Positions 8,199-17,840 are shown, numbered from the stretch's first letter. The stretch is 64,000 bases of DNA from Alteromonas sp. 1_MG-2023 (GCF_030547075.1 NZ_JAUOQH010000001.1:248001-312000); one strand, 5' to 3'. Numbers and translations: made by a program. Notes: generated by a model not told the origin, from the sequence alone.

Positions 8199-8843
8199 AT
8201 GCTTAGTAAACGTGGACTTTTCGCTATTTGTATCTCGCTTCTGGCGTACACCAACCTTACCTTCGCTGATAGCGACAATACCTTGCTGGCTATCCAACAA
8301 CAGTGGGCAGCGGTAAATTATCATTACGAAAGTAAGGATCAAGAAGAAGCCTTCATAAAGCTTATCGAAGAAGCTGAAGCTTTTGCTGCCGTCTCTAATA
8401 ACAGTGCCGAAGCGCTTACTTGGTTAGCCATCACACAATCTAGTGCAGCCAAAGCGAAAGGTGGTTTAGGTGCGCTTGATTTTGCCAAAGCGGCAAGAGC
8501 TAATCTTGAAAAAGCGATTGATGCAGATGAATCTGTATTAGAAGGTACAGCGTTAACTGTATTAGCCGCGCTATATCACAACGTACCCGGTTGGCCGGTT
8601 GCCTTTGGCAGTGACAAAAAAGCAGCTGGCTTATTTAAGAAGGCATTAACGCTTTTCCCAAACAGTATGGACACCCATTATTTTTACGCAGAATACTTGT
8701 TTGATGATGGGGAGTATGAAGAAGCGGCCAAGCATTTAAAACTAGCCAAGGACGCCCCTGAAAAGTTAAACCGCCCCATTGCCGATAAAGGCCGCAGAGC
8801 GGAAATAGAAAAGTTAGAAGCGAAAGTGGCAAGCAAGCTTTAA
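8199..8843 (+). CDS. Exported tetratricopeptide-repeat protein, function unknown
   Basis: Protein of 214 residues with a signal peptide (MLSKRGLFAICISLLAYTNLTFA, cleavage near residue 23) and helical repeats of TPR type; the clearest are around AKAARANLEKAIDADESVLEG and FPNSMDTHYFYAEYLFDDGEYEEAAKHLKLAK. The ATG at 8199 is chosen because AGGA lies 8 nt upstream and the signal peptide begins there; the frame is open to 8004 but the extra residues look non-coding and overlap the rplM promoter. A single plus-strand gene between two minus-strand blocks. Likely periplasmic; no partner can be named. Confidence 0.8.
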   Translation: MLSKRGLFAICISLLAYTNLTFADSDNTLLAIQQQWAAVNYHYESKDQEEAFIKLIEEAEAFAAVSNNSAEALTWLAITQSSAAKAKGGLGALDFAKAARANLEKAIDADESVLEGTALTVLAALYHNVPGWPVAFGSDKKAAGLFKKALTLFPNSMDTHYFYAEYLFDDGEYEEAAKHLKLAKDAPEKLNRPIADKGRRAEIEKLEAKVASKL

Positions 8844-8883
8844 CAGGTTAACTTTAAAAGCTTAGTCTTAAACACTGGCCTCA

Positions 8884-8909
8884 AAAGCTTGGTCTAAAAG
8901 CCAAGCTTT
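8884..8909. terminator. Bidirectional-type hairpin between the TPR gene and mazG
   Basis: AAAGCTTGG / TCTAAAAG / CCAAGCTTT between two convergent stops. A partial copy of the left arm (AAAAGCTTAGTCTTAAA) lies about 27 bp upstream, so the area also holds a small direct repeat. Confidence 0.6.
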
Positions 8910-8937
8910 ATACACAGATGTATAAACTAGCCCAGCG

Positions 8938-9897
8938 CTACGGTTTAGCAGTAATAACTTTCGCTTGCTGCCATAGCGCTTCCATCTCATCGAGCGTCAT
9001 ATTTATCAAAGGTGAGCCTACACTCTCGGGCTCGCCGCTTTTCATAAATAGTTCATCAGCAGCAACCGTTTCGTGGGCTGAGGCTGTTTTAAAAGCCAAA
9101 GACTCGACCACTTTAAAGCGTTTAGCAAATTTATTACTGGCATTGCGAAGCGCTGTATCAGCATCTACTTTACAGTGCCTTGCCAAATTAACCATAGCAA
9201 ACAATGCATCGCCAATTTCTTCCTCTAAGGCTTGCTGATTCAGAGTGTCGGCATCAAGCTCTTGTTGAATCTCTTCAACTTCTTCTCGCACTTTATCTAG
9301 AACAGGCGCAACTTCTGGCCAATCAAAACCAACCTTTGCACAGGCCTTTTGAAGCTTTTGGGCATACATTAATGCAGGCATGCCTACTGGCACATCATCA
9401 AGAAGGCTGGAGAAAACCGGTTTACTGCCTTTATTGGTCGATGTGGCTCCTAAATTTTGCTTTGAAGCTTGTTGCCTTAAATTCTCTTGCTTTAACGCTT
9501 TCTCTTGCGCTTTTATCCTGTCCCACTGTGCAGTTAAACCTTCTTCACTGCTTGGCTGGGAAGAAGAGTCACCAAATACATGAGGATGACGGCGGGTCAT
9601 TTTGTCGCTGATACTTTTCGCTACATCGTTAAAGGTGAAAGTGCCCTCTTCCTCAGCAATGCGGGAATAAAACACCACCTGAAACAGCAGGTCACCCAGC
9701 TCGTCACGAATATCTGAAGGCTCACCTTTCGCGATAGCATCAGCCACTTCGTAGGCTTCTTCGATGGTATAACGGGTTAGGCTTTCCATGGTTTGCTGAA
9801 CATCCCACGGGCAACCAGACTCTGGATCTCGAAGCTTCGCCATAATTTCTTGAAGTCGTTTTACCTCAGGCAACTCAGAATTGTTTGCGTTTTGCAT
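8938..9897 (-). CDS. mazG: Nucleoside triphosphate pyrophosphohydrolase MazG
   Basis: Hydrolyses NTPs/dNTPs to NMP and PPi; a house-cleaning enzyme also linked to (p)ppGpp balance in E. coli. It carries two all-alpha MazG repeats: the first around residues 20-115 (GCPWDVQQTMESLTRYTIEE, EEAYEVADAI, DELGDLLFQVVF), the second about 195-280 (EVEEIQQEL, EEIGDALFAMVNLARH). It has 319 residues against about 263 in E. coli; the excess is a Q/K-rich linker near residues 125-160 and a C-terminal tail. It overlaps the end of relA by 23 nt, so relA-mazG are co-transcribed. Confidence 0.95.
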   Translation of the reverse strand: MQNANNSELPEVKRLQEIMAKLRDPESGCPWDVQQTMESLTRYTIEEAYEVADAIAKGEPSDIRDELGDLLFQVVFYSRIAEEEGTFTFNDVAKSISDKMTRRHPHVFGDSSSQPSSEEGLTAQWDRIKAQEKALKQENLRQQASKQNLGATSTNKGSKPVFSSLLDDVPVGMPALMYAQKLQKACAKVGFDWPEVAPVLDKVREEVEEIQQELDADTLNQQALEEEIGDALFAMVNLARHCKVDADTALRNASNKFAKRFKVVESLAFKTASAHETVAADELFMKSGEPESVGSPLINMTLDEMEALWQQAKVITAKP

Positions 9898-12058
9898 CGG
9901 TAATGCCTTTTAACTGACGTAGTCGTGCAAGCACTTTTGATAAGGTGTCGAGGTCTTGTACTTCGATTGAAATGGTAATTAGCGCTGTTTGCCTGTGTTT
10001 ATCACTTAAACTATTCACACCCAGTAATGGCACATTTTCATTCGCGAGCACGGTAGTAATATCACGCAATAAACCTGTTCTATCGTGACAGAAAATATCA
10101 ACTGACGTTTCAAACCCGACTTTAAGCTCTTGTGACCAATTCACCTCAATTTGGCGTTCTGGGTGCTGCTGCAGTAAATGCTGCAACTGATCGCAGCTTT
10201 CTTTGTGTACGCTCACCCCGCGACCTTGGGTGATATACCCCATAATCGGCTCACCGGGTACCGGTTTACAGCAATTAGCTAGCTGGCTCATTAAGTGGCC
10301 AACCCCTTGTACAACAACTGCATCTTTCTTGCCTGCGCCCTTAGCACTGCGTTTAGTTTTCACTTTAGGGCTAATTTCTGGCTCTTCCGGCTCAGGCTCT
10401 TGTAGGAAGTGAATGTAGTTGATGACTTGCATCACCCTTACATCCCCTGTGCCTATTGCAGCATACAAGTCTTCTACGCAGTGGCCGTTAAACTTCTCGT
10501 ACACTTCATTGGCTATTTTAGTCGGCAAATGAGCTCGGTGTAATTCACGCTCTAGTAGCTCTTTACCTGCGGCTAGGTTTTTATCCCGATCTTGCTTTTT
10601 AAAGTACGAATGAATGGTGGCGCGGGCACGAGATGAATGCACGTACCCCAAACCAGGGTGCATCCAATCGCGGCTAGGGTTAAGCTCTTTGCCTGTTAGC
10701 ACTTCCACTTGATCGCCGCTATGCAGCTGATAAGTAAAAGGAACAATTCGCCCATTAGCTTTCGCCCCGATACAGCGATGCCCTACGTTACTGTGAATAT
10801 AGTAAGCAAAATCGAGGGGCGTAGCGCCTTGAGGTAAGTCGATAACATCGCCCTTCGGAGTAAACACATACACGCGATCATCAAACACCTGACTGCGCAG
10901 CTCTTCCACCATGTCACCAGACTCGGCCACTTCTTCCTGCCACGCTAATATGCGGCGAAGCCAGTTGATGCGTTCATCGTAGCCCGACTGTTTGCCCGTA
11001 CTGCCTTCTTTGTATTTCCAATGCGCCGCTACGCCGAGTTCGGCGTCTTGATGCATTTTGTGTGTACGAATTTGAATCTCTACCGACTTACCTTCAGGCC
11101 CCACAATGACCGTATGAATAGACTGATAACCATTAGATTTAGGGGTCGCGATGTAATCGTCAAATTCGTTAGGTAAATGCTTGTAGCTGGCGTGAACCGT
11201 ACCAAGTGCGGCATAGCAATCTTGTAAACGTTCAGCGATAACCCGCACGGCACGTATATCGAAAAGTTGTTCGAAGGTAAGGCGTTTTTTCTGCATTTTT
11301 TTCCAAATGCTGAAAATATGTTTTGGCCTACCGTACACATCGGCGCGAATGTTTTCGCTATTCATTAATGATTGAAGATCATCAACAATGCCGTCGATAT
11401 ACTCAGCTCTCTCTCGACGTTTACCATCGAGCTGTTTGGCGATTTGTTTGTAGGTGACAGGGTGTAAATAGCGAAAGGCTAAATCTTCCAATTCCCATTT
11501 AAGCTGACCAATCCCTAAACGGTTAGCCAAAGGGGCATAAATGCTGGCACATTCACGAGCCACCATAACCCGCGTTTCTTCATCGGCTTTTTTAGCCTGC
11601 TGCAGAGCACAAATACGTTCTGCCATTTTGATAACAACAGCACGAACATCTTCAACCATGGCAAGCAACATACGACGAATACTGTCTATGTGTTGCTCAT
11701 CAGATTTTTCATTGAACAGAGAACCGTTTACTTTTCTTGCGTGCAAGGTTTTGATGGCGTCCATACGCCTTACACCCACGACTAAGTCACGAATTTCACT
11801 ATCAAACTCTTGTTCAATATCAGCTTCGGTTAAACAATGTTGTTCACAGTAGGGAAAGACCAATGCCGCCTGCAAGGTGACATCGTCCATATTTAACTGA
11901 CAGAGTATCTCGACCATTTCTTGGCCGACGAGAAGGCGCTCTGGCATAGAAGACACACTGCGAAGTTTGTCTTTGGTTTCTTCACTTAAATCGAGGCTGT
12001 CTAGCCACACCTCAAAAGGAGGTCTATCGGCTGCATGCACTTTTCTTGTTGTCACCAT
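9875..12058 (-). CDS. relA: GTP pyrophosphokinase (ppGpp synthetase I) RelA
   Basis: Ribosome-associated stringent-response synthetase making (p)ppGpp from ATP and GTP/GDP. Order: degenerate hydrolase domain (residues about 30-190; the HD motif of SpoT/Rel is replaced by FPYCEQ, so no hydrolysis is expected), synthetase domain (about 230-350, FEQLFDIRAVRVIAERLQDC), TGS domain (about 400-465, VYVFTPKGDVIDLPQGATPL), helical/zinc-finger region (QLANCCKPVPGEPIMGYIT), and C-terminal ACT (about 655-727). It has 727 residues. It lies between rlmD and mazG, the standard gammaproteobacterial order. Confidence 0.98.
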   Translation of the reverse strand: MVTTRKVHAADRPPFEVWLDSLDLSEETKDKLRSVSSMPERLLVGQEMVEILCQLNMDDVTLQAALVFPYCEQHCLTEADIEQEFDSEIRDLVVGVRRMDAIKTLHARKVNGSLFNEKSDEQHIDSIRRMLLAMVEDVRAVVIKMAERICALQQAKKADEETRVMVARECASIYAPLANRLGIGQLKWELEDLAFRYLHPVTYKQIAKQLDGKRRERAEYIDGIVDDLQSLMNSENIRADVYGRPKHIFSIWKKMQKKRLTFEQLFDIRAVRVIAERLQDCYAALGTVHASYKHLPNEFDDYIATPKSNGYQSIHTVIVGPEGKSVEIQIRTHKMHQDAELGVAAHWKYKEGSTGKQSGYDERINWLRRILAWQEEVAESGDMVEELRSQVFDDRVYVFTPKGDVIDLPQGATPLDFAYYIHSNVGHRCIGAKANGRIVPFTYQLHSGDQVEVLTGKELNPSRDWMHPGLGYVHSSRARATIHSYFKKQDRDKNLAAGKELLERELHRAHLPTKIANEVYEKFNGHCVEDLYAAIGTGDVRVMQVINYIHFLQEPEPEEPEISPKVKTKRSAKGAGKKDAVVVQGVGHLMSQLANCCKPVPGEPIMGYITQGRGVSVHKESCDQLQHLLQQHPERQIEVNWSQELKVGFETSVDIFCHDRTGLLRDITTVLANENVPLLGVNSLSDKHRQTALITISIEVQDLDTLSKVLARLRQLKGITDAKRKQF

Positions 12059-12070
12059 AACCGCTGCTCG

Positions 12071-13492
12071 CTATTGCTGTTGGCGTGTAAATAGCGCCAT
12101 CGTTTCCATATGATGGGTAAAGGGGAACATTTCAATCACACCCGCCTTTTGCATTTGATAACCTCCATCTATCAGTACACGCGCATCCCGCGAAAAAGTG
12201 TTCGGGTTGCAAGAAACATACACTATCGTATTGGGTGTTGCTCGAACCAGTGCATGACAAACCGTCAATGCACCTTCACGAGACGGGTCAAGCAAGACTT
12301 TGTCGAACCCACCCGCTAACGCTTTATCTACTGATTTTTCGTCAGCCAAGTCGAGCTGCATCCAATCCACATTAGTTATGCCCTGTTCGAGGGCGTTGCT
12401 TTTAGCGCGCTGCACCATTTCAGCAACACCTTCTACCGCGCTTACCTTGGCGCCGCTGTGGGCAATGGGTAAGGTAAAATTACCTAAACCACTAAACCAG
12501 TCAGCTATTCGCTCACCGGGTTTAGGGGCTAACCATGCCACAGCCTGAGCCACCATTTTAGAATTAACTTCTGCATTAACCTGCACAAAGTCGTTCGGAC
12601 CAGGTTGCAGATAGAAGCCGTCTACTGTGTTACAAGTAATTGGCGCTATTTCATGCAAATGAGTAAATTTGCCATTACCGTCTTCGATTGTCATATTCAC
12701 GTTTTGTTCCACAGCAAACTGGGAAAGCGACGTAATAAAATCGTTGGCTAATGAACGAGTATGTTTAACGGTAACTTGGACCGTATTTTCACCAGCCAAT
12801 AAGCTGATGTGGCCAATAAGGCGAGCGCTGGCAAAGCCTGAAATAGCAGATTTAAGCGGTGAGATAAGCTGGCTTAGTGATTCCACTAAGACCGGGCAGT
12901 CATCGATAGTGACTATATTTTTACCTGCACTTTCTCTAAACCCGAGCTTAATTTTATCTGGGTTTCTTGCATCTATTGCTAGGCGGGCTTTGCGGCGATA
13001 CTGGGGTTTATCGCCACTTAAGGGCGCTTGCCATGCTTCATCGCTACAACCTAGCTTCCGCTGAAACAAACTTTTAAGGGCATCGTCTCGAAGCGCTAAA
13101 GCCTCATTGGGCTCAACATGCTGTAACTGACAACCACCGCACTGATTTGCTACCACACAAAATGGCTTTTGGCGATACTCTGATGGCGTATTCACTTTGG
13201 CAACTTTCGCATTAACGATTTGCTTGTTACTTGAAAGCGCTTTTATCTGTACGGTTTCTCCAGGCAAGGCTCCATCAACAAAGTATAAGGTTTCACCTCG
13301 GGCAACGCCCTGCCCTTGCCAATCCATACTGTCTATTGTTATGGCATCATTAGCAGCATTAATCTCATCAACCGAAGGCCATGATTGTTTGGTTTTTACA
13401 ATGTGCTGCTTTTCACCCGAGCCTGAACCGCGAACTCGCCCTTTCACATTGCCTTTGTTTTTGCCCTTGCTGGGTTTATAAAATATGGCCAC
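12071..13492 (-). CDS. rlmD: 23S rRNA (uracil-1939-C5)-methyltransferase RlmD
   Basis: SAM-dependent RNA methyltransferase (formerly RumA). A basic N-terminal extension (residues 1-35, Lys/Gly/Arg-rich) precedes a TRAM RNA-binding domain (about 50-110), the [4Fe-4S] cysteines in CVVANQCGGCQ, the SAM-binding motif WFSGLGNFTLPIA, and the catalytic segment VSCNPNTFSRDA near residue 430. It has 473 residues, slightly longer than the E. coli protein (433) because of the N-terminal tail. Next in line after acpS and 12 nt before relA. Confidence 0.96.
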   Translation of the reverse strand: MAIFYKPSKGKNKGNVKGRVRGSGSGEKQHIVKTKQSWPSVDEINAANDAITIDSMDWQGQGVARGETLYFVDGALPGETVQIKALSSNKQIVNAKVAKVNTPSEYRQKPFCVVANQCGGCQLQHVEPNEALALRDDALKSLFQRKLGCSDEAWQAPLSGDKPQYRRKARLAIDARNPDKIKLGFRESAGKNIVTIDDCPVLVESLSQLISPLKSAISGFASARLIGHISLLAGENTVQVTVKHTRSLANDFITSLSQFAVEQNVNMTIEDGNGKFTHLHEIAPITCNTVDGFYLQPGPNDFVQVNAEVNSKMVAQAVAWLAPKPGERIADWFSGLGNFTLPIAHSGAKVSAVEGVAEMVQRAKSNALEQGITNVDWMQLDLADEKSVDKALAGGFDKVLLDPSREGALTVCHALVRATPNTIVYVSCNPNTFSRDARVLIDGGYQMQKAGVIEMFPFTHHMETMALFTRQQQ

Positions 13493-13509
13493 GTTGTGCT
13501 CCCGTTACG

Positions 13510-13887
13510 TTAATTTTCAAGAATAACGGTAGCAACCGCATAGTGTATTTCATCAGATATGCTTATTACGCTAGAGGTAATAGCTCGCTGCTTGCAACGC
13601 AGGGCAAATTCGCCAGAAAAGTGAAGCTCTGGCGCGCCAAGGTCGTTGTTACGCACTTCAATATGCTGCCAACTGACACCATTACCAATACCCGTACCTA
13701 ACGCTTTTACGGCAGCCTCTTTAGCCGCAAAACGCTTAGCTAAATAGCGTACCGGCTCATTACTAGCAATGTACAAGTTAAGTTCGTAAGGCGTGAGCAC
13801 GCGTTTGGCAAGGCGCGCTGTGGTCGCATCGCTCTTATTCAAACGTGCAATTTCAATAATGTCTGTGCCTAGTCCAGCAATGGCCAC
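13510..13887 (-). CDS. acpS: Holo-[acyl-carrier-protein] synthase AcpS
   Basis: Transfers 4'-phosphopantetheine from CoA to acyl carrier protein. It has 125 residues and begins MAIAGLGTDIIEI, which contains the Mg2+-binding Asp; the second motif is KRFAAKEAAVKALGTG with the catalytic Glu and Lys. It follows pdxJ after 71 bp and precedes rlmD by 17 bp, so it is probably co-transcribed with both. Confidence 0.97.
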   Translation of the reverse strand: MAIAGLGTDIIEIARLNKSDATTARLAKRVLTPYELNLYIASNEPVRYLAKRFAAKEAAVKALGTGIGNGVSWQHIEVRNNDLGAPELHFSGEFALRCKQRAITSSVISISDEIHYAVATVILEN

Positions 13888-13958
13888 AAGGTATTCTCTT
13901 TTTGTTTTTAGCGTTGATGAGCTATTTTACTTTTTAAACGAATGAAGCCGACGTGAAG

Positions 13959-14696
13959 TTAAATGCCGCTTCTAGCTTCTAACATGAGTTTTCGCATATC
14001 AGCTACCGCAGTCGCTAAGCCATCAAACGCCGCTCTTGCGATAATCGCATGGCCAATATTCAGTTCTATAAGTTGTGGTATAGCCGCTATCGGTTTCACG
14101 TTATGGTAATGCAACCCATGACCGGCATTCACTTTTAGCCCTAGTTTATCGGCATATTCAATGCCTTCTACTAATCGGGCTAACTCTTCTTCAAGCTCTG
14201 CTTCATTGGTTGCTTCAGCATACTGGCCTGTGTGAATTTCTATGTAAGGCGCACCGCACTCAACCGCTGCATCTATTTGTTTTTTGTCTGCATCGATAAA
14301 TAAAGATACTAAAATGTTCGCTGCCGCTAAACGCTCACAGGCTTGTTTCATTACGGTTAAATTACCCGCTACGTCTAGCCCACCTTCAGTGGTTAGCTCT
14401 TCACGCTTTTCGGGCACTAAACAACAAAACACCGGTTTCACTTCTTCGGCAATAGAGAGCATTTCATCGGTAACTGCCATTTCTAAGTTTAGGCGAGTAT
14501 TAATGGTTTGCGCCAAAATGCGTACATCTCTGTCTTTTATATGGCGGCGATCTTCACGTAAATGCACAGTAATACCGTCGGCTCCCGCGCGCTCTGCAAC
14601 ATCAGCTGCATGCACAGGATCGGGGTAGTTAGTGCCGCGAGCATTTCGAAGTGTGGCAATGTGATCGATGTTAACGCCAAGAAGAAGTGTACTCAT
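13959..14696 (-). CDS. pdxJ: Pyridoxine 5'-phosphate synthase PdxJ
   Basis: Last step of the DXP-dependent vitamin B6 pathway: condenses 1-deoxyxylulose 5-phosphate with aminoacetone phosphate. It is a TIM barrel of 245 residues with [17 protein letters not shown] at the N-terminus, [14 protein letters not shown], and the phosphate-binding end GHAIIARA. The pathway partner pdxA is also in this window (24590-25573). It lies between recO and acpS as in E. coli. Confidence 0.98.
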   Translation of the reverse strand: MSTLLLGVNIDHIATLRNARGTNYPDPVHAADVAERAGADGITVHLREDRRHIKDRDVRILAQTINTRLNLEMAVTDEMLSIAEEVKPVFCCLVPEKREELTTEGGLDVAGNLTVMKQACERLAAANILVSLFIDADKKQIDAAVECGAPYIEIHTGQYAEATNEAELEEELARLVEGIEYADKLGLKVNAGHGLHYHNVKPIAAIPQLIELNIGHAIIARAAFDGLATAVADMRKLMLEARSGI

Positions 14697-14851
14697 TAAC
14701 AGATACCTATAGTAGAACGGGCTTTTGGCAATCGGCGCTTCTTCGAAGAATCTCTGATTGCCTGTCTAAAATTGATTGAGCGCTATTGTAACAAACTTTC
14801 GCGCTATCACATGGCAAAAAGCGTGATTAAATATGCGTAACACTTATCATT

Positions 14852-15565
14852 TTAATGCTTTCTAATTACAAACAATTCTCTACTTTTTAGCGGTTTATCG
14901 CCAATAAGCGGCTTGAGCAAATCACGGCATAGCAATTTGGCCACTCGTTTACTTATAGGCGTAAATTCCCCTTCTGCTAGGGCAAGTAGTGCACTGCCCG
15001 GCAAGCCCTTGCTAGTGTAGCCATTTGGCACATCATCCGGTAAAGCGCAAAAGCCAAATTCAGGCTGCAGTACATAGTGTTTTTCGGCCTCAATGGGCAT
15101 TTCATATTCTACATCCTGAGTAAAATCAGGTAGTAGCCCCATTTCATCTAGAAGCGATAACTCAAATTTTCGTAGCGTAATTTCTATATCATCATCGCCG
15201 AACAACGACGTTAGCGCTTGCTCGTAAGCCTCATAAACCGCATCACTGGCTAGGCCCGCAGGCATAATTCGATTGGTAAGTTCATTGAGGTACATGGCAC
15301 AAAATAGCGGTGTGCCCGCTAAATTAATGGATGGCGCGGTACTCTCTACCTGCCGCAAGTTTTTTAAATCAGATTTACCGGCAAGCTGAAGTTTGAGGGC
15401 TTGAAAAGGTTGGAGAAGACTCTTTTTATCCGATTTACTATTACGTACGCCTTTCGCTACAGCGCTTACCTTGCCTTGCTCTAAGGTGAAAAAATCAACA
15501 ATATAACTGGTTTCCCGATAGGCTCGGCGGTGCAACACAAAAGCAGTCAACCAGTCGTTATTCAT
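14852..15565 (-). CDS. recO: DNA repair protein RecO
   Basis: Mediator of the RecFOR pathway; loads RecA on SSB-coated single-stranded DNA. The N-terminal OB fold (AFVLHRRAYRETSYIVDFFTLEQG, residues 9-32) and the helical C-terminal domain are present; the zinc cysteines found in Gram-positive RecO are absent, as usual in gammaproteobacteria. It has 237 residues. It sits 155 bp upstream of pdxJ. Confidence 0.96.
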   Translation of the reverse strand: MNNDWLTAFVLHRRAYRETSYIVDFFTLEQGKVSAVAKGVRNSKSDKKSLLQPFQALKLQLAGKSDLKNLRQVESTAPSINLAGTPLFCAMYLNELTNRIMPAGLASDAVYEAYEQALTSLFGDDDIEITLRKFELSLLDEMGLLPDFTQDVEYEMPIEAEKHYVLQPEFGFCALPDDVPNGYTSKGLPGSALLALAEGEFTPISKRVAKLLCRDLLKPLIGDKPLKSRELFVIRKH

Positions 15566-15623
15566 TCATTTTCCATTATTTAAAGCAGCGTTCATATTAA
15601 GGATGGCTAGCAGTTGCAGCAGC

Positions 15624-15899
15624 TTAGCTTCGTTTGATACGTACCACTTTCATGGTTTCAAACTCAATGCCCGCCACCTCTTCTACCTGTCGGTAGTAAG
15701 TGATATTGACCCGCGCCCCTTTTAAGTTTTGGTACAGCTTTTTTCGGCGATAGATAAAGGGCACATCAATACCTTCTAACATTACGGTGTTGCGCACCCA
15801 ATCATCTTCTTCGCGCTGAACGTGAGAGACTACCTTCATATTATCAGACTGATTCAACTGACCATGCTTGCTGATTAATTTGTCAGTCTCAGATTTCAT
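15624..15899 (-). CDS. Small conserved-looking protein of unknown function
   Basis: Protein of 91 residues, charged, with no signal peptide or membrane segment. The second half (residues 55-91, RKKLYQNLKGARVNITYYRQ then VEEVAGIEFETMKVVRIKRS) looks like a compact beta-rich fold. An internal Met at residue 21 (15839) could be the true start. It lies between recJ and recO on the same strand, with gaps of 82 and 58 bp, and is probably part of that transcription unit. I do not recognise a family and do not assign a function. Confidence 0.65.
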   Translation of the reverse strand: MKSETDKLISKHGQLNQSDNMKVVSHVQREEDDWVRNTVMLEGIDVPFIYRRKKLYQNLKGARVNITYYRQVEEVAGIEFETMKVVRIKRS

Positions 15900-15955
15900 G
15901 TTATTTACCTTGCACCATTTTGTTTTTGAATGTTTAGGCTCTCGCGTTTTGTCTT

Positions 15956-16001
15956 TATGCGCTTTCTAGCTGTTTTTTAATCTATGCGCTTTCTAGCTGT
16001 T
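15956..16001. repeat. 19-bp direct repeat over the recJ stop codon
   Basis: TATGCGCTTTCTAGCTGTT occurs at 15956-15974 and again at 15983-16001, a 27-bp period. The second copy encodes the last residues of RecJ and its stop; the first lies just downstream. It looks like a local tandem duplication of the gene end. Confidence 0.85.
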
Positions 16002-17709
16002 CAATAATAAGCTGTACAGACTCTTGGCCGCGAAATACATTTACATCTAATCGGTAGACAATGCGTACCTGTTTTACCATGGCATTTGGCCACGCTTTAA
16101 TATCGATGTTAAAGGCAATGGCATCTACTTCGCCCACTGAAGGCTCTCGCAATACCAGCTTTAAGTGTTTTTCACCCACAAGTCGTTGTTGCACTATTTG
16201 AAACTCACCATCAAAGAGTGGCGACTCAAAGCCCTGCCCAAAAGGCCCTGCTTGCCTAAGCAAATGGGCAAAAGATAAAGACAACTCTTGTCCCGTTAAG
16301 CTGCCGTCAGACAGTAGTACTTGGTTACCGTCTAGTTTATCCACATGCTGCTTAGCAATGTCGATGAAGGCCTTTTCGAATGCTGCTAAATTAGCAACCG
16401 GTAAACTCAAACCGGCTGCCATTGCATGGCCCCCAAATTTATCAATAATGCCAGGGAAGCGAGTATTCACTTCATCGAGTACATCACGAATATGCACCCC
16501 AGGAATAGAACGGGCTGAGCCTTTAATTGTAGCATCATCTTGATGAGCAAAAGCGATAACCGGCTTTAAATACTGTTCTTTTAAGCGCCCCGCCACAATA
16601 CCAATTACCCCTTGGTGGAAATCGGCTTGATACACCACCAATGCGGCAGGTATATCACCTTCAGCTAAGGTCATTTTTTCTAGCACTTGTTCAGCTTGCG
16701 CTTTCATTCCGGTTTCTATTTCACGACGTTCGCGGTTTAACGCATCAAGCTCCGAGGCTATCATGCGAGCTTGCATGGTATCGTCTTCTAACAAGCAGGC
16801 TATGCCTTGAGACATATCATCTAATCTGCCGGCTGCGTTTAAGCGAGGGCCAATAACAAACCCTAAATCGGTTGAAGTAAGATGAGCACAATCTCGATTT
16901 GCCACTTCAACCAAGGCTTTAATACCCGGCCTGCATTTACCTGCTCGAATGCGTTGTAAGCCTTGATGTACCAAAATTCGGTTGTTTTTATCTAATACCA
17001 CCACATCGGCTACCGTGCCCACGGCTACAATGTCTAGCAGCGACGCTAGATTAGGCGCTTGAATAGTCTTTTCAGTAAACCAGTTTCGCTGTTGTAGTTC
17101 GGTTTTAAGCGCTAGCATGATGTAAAACGCCACGCCTACCCCAGCTAAGTTTTTAGAAGGGAAAGTACAGCCAGGCTGATTGGGGTTCACAATAGCATCG
17201 GCGGGAGGAAGCTCGTCACCCGGTAAGTGGTGATCGGTAACAATAACCTCTATGCCCAATGCTTTTGCATGTGTCACACCTTCAATACAAGCAATGCCGT
17301 TATCTACCGTAATTATAACGTCAGCGCCTCGCTGCTTGGCAATATCCACAATAGGTACGCTAAGGCCATAACCAAAATCGAAACGATTTGGCACCAAATA
17401 ATCAACCTTATTAAACCCCATCATGTGCAATGCGTGAATACACACCGCAATACTGGTCGCGCCATCGGCGTCGAAATCGCCGACGATAATAAGCGACTTA
17501 TCCTGCTCAATGGTGTCAGCCAGAATGCTCGCCGCTGCGGCCATACCCTTTAGCTCATTAAAGTGGGTAAGGCCTTTCAGGCCATTTTCTAATTCGCTAA
17601 CATCTTGTACGTTTCTGCCGCGATAAATCCGGTCTATTACAGGGTGCAAAGCAGAAGCAAGAGGGGCGTCACCAGTTTCACGGCGCACTACAGGCAATAT
17701 CATCGACAT
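15982..17709 (-). CDS. recJ: Single-stranded-DNA-specific exonuclease RecJ
   Basis: 5'-3' single-strand exonuclease acting in recombination and mismatch repair. DHH-family motifs are present: DFDADG (residues 78-83), the DHH box in VIVTDHHLPG, and the DHHA1 glycines in KFGGHAMAAGLS. The C-terminal OB domain ends LIIEQLESA. It has 575 residues, the E. coli length being 577. It is downstream of dsbC, as in E. coli (xerD-dsbC-recJ), but a terminator-like hairpin lies between them at 17775-17823. Confidence 0.97.
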   Translation of the reverse strand: MSMILPVVRRETGDAPLASALHPVIDRIYRGRNVQDVSELENGLKGLTHFNELKGMAAAASILADTIEQDKSLIIVGDFDADGATSIAVCIHALHMMGFNKVDYLVPNRFDFGYGLSVPIVDIAKQRGADVIITVDNGIACIEGVTHAKALGIEVIVTDHHLPGDELPPADAIVNPNQPGCTFPSKNLAGVGVAFYIMLALKTELQQRNWFTEKTIQAPNLASLLDIVAVGTVADVVVLDKNNRILVHQGLQRIRAGKCRPGIKALVEVANRDCAHLTSTDLGFVIGPRLNAAGRLDDMSQGIACLLEDDTMQARMIASELDALNRERREIETGMKAQAEQVLEKMTLAEGDIPAALVVYQADFHQGVIGIVAGRLKEQYLKPVIAFAHQDDATIKGSARSIPGVHIRDVLDEVNTRFPGIIDKFGGHAMAAGLSLPVANLAAFEKAFIDIAKQHVDKLDGNQVLLSDGSLTGQELSLSFAHLLRQAGPFGQGFESPLFDGEFQIVQQRLVGEKHLKLVLREPSVGEVDAIAFNIDIKAWPNAMVKQVRIVYRLDVNVFRGQESVQLIIEQLESA

Positions 17710-17774
17710 TCATCACTACGGTTAATTAGAGGGTAATGATACCCAAGGGAATGAGGTAGGTAAAATGAGAACAT

Positions 17775-17823
17775 AAAAAAACGCACCTAGCATAAGCATT
17801 AACTTTTGCTATGGTGCGTTTTT
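17775..17823 (-). terminator. Rho-independent terminator after dsbC
   Basis: AACGCACC..AGCA and TGCT..GGTGCGTT pair across a 14-nt loop, with A-runs and T-runs on the two sides. It lies between the dsbC stop and the recJ start, so recJ probably has its own promoter or is expressed by read-through. Confidence 0.8.
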
Positions 17824-17840
17824 AAAAATTGAATTTGACG

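Noticed and set aside
10203..10412. Plus-strand open frames inside relA, rlmD and other minus-strand genes
   Set aside because: They lie opposite well-conserved genes and show no independent motifs or ribosome-binding sites.
9875..12058. Bifunctional SpoT/Rel enzyme instead of RelA
   Set aside because: The HD hydrolase motif is replaced by FPYCEQ, and the rlmD-relA-mazG order is that of RelA.
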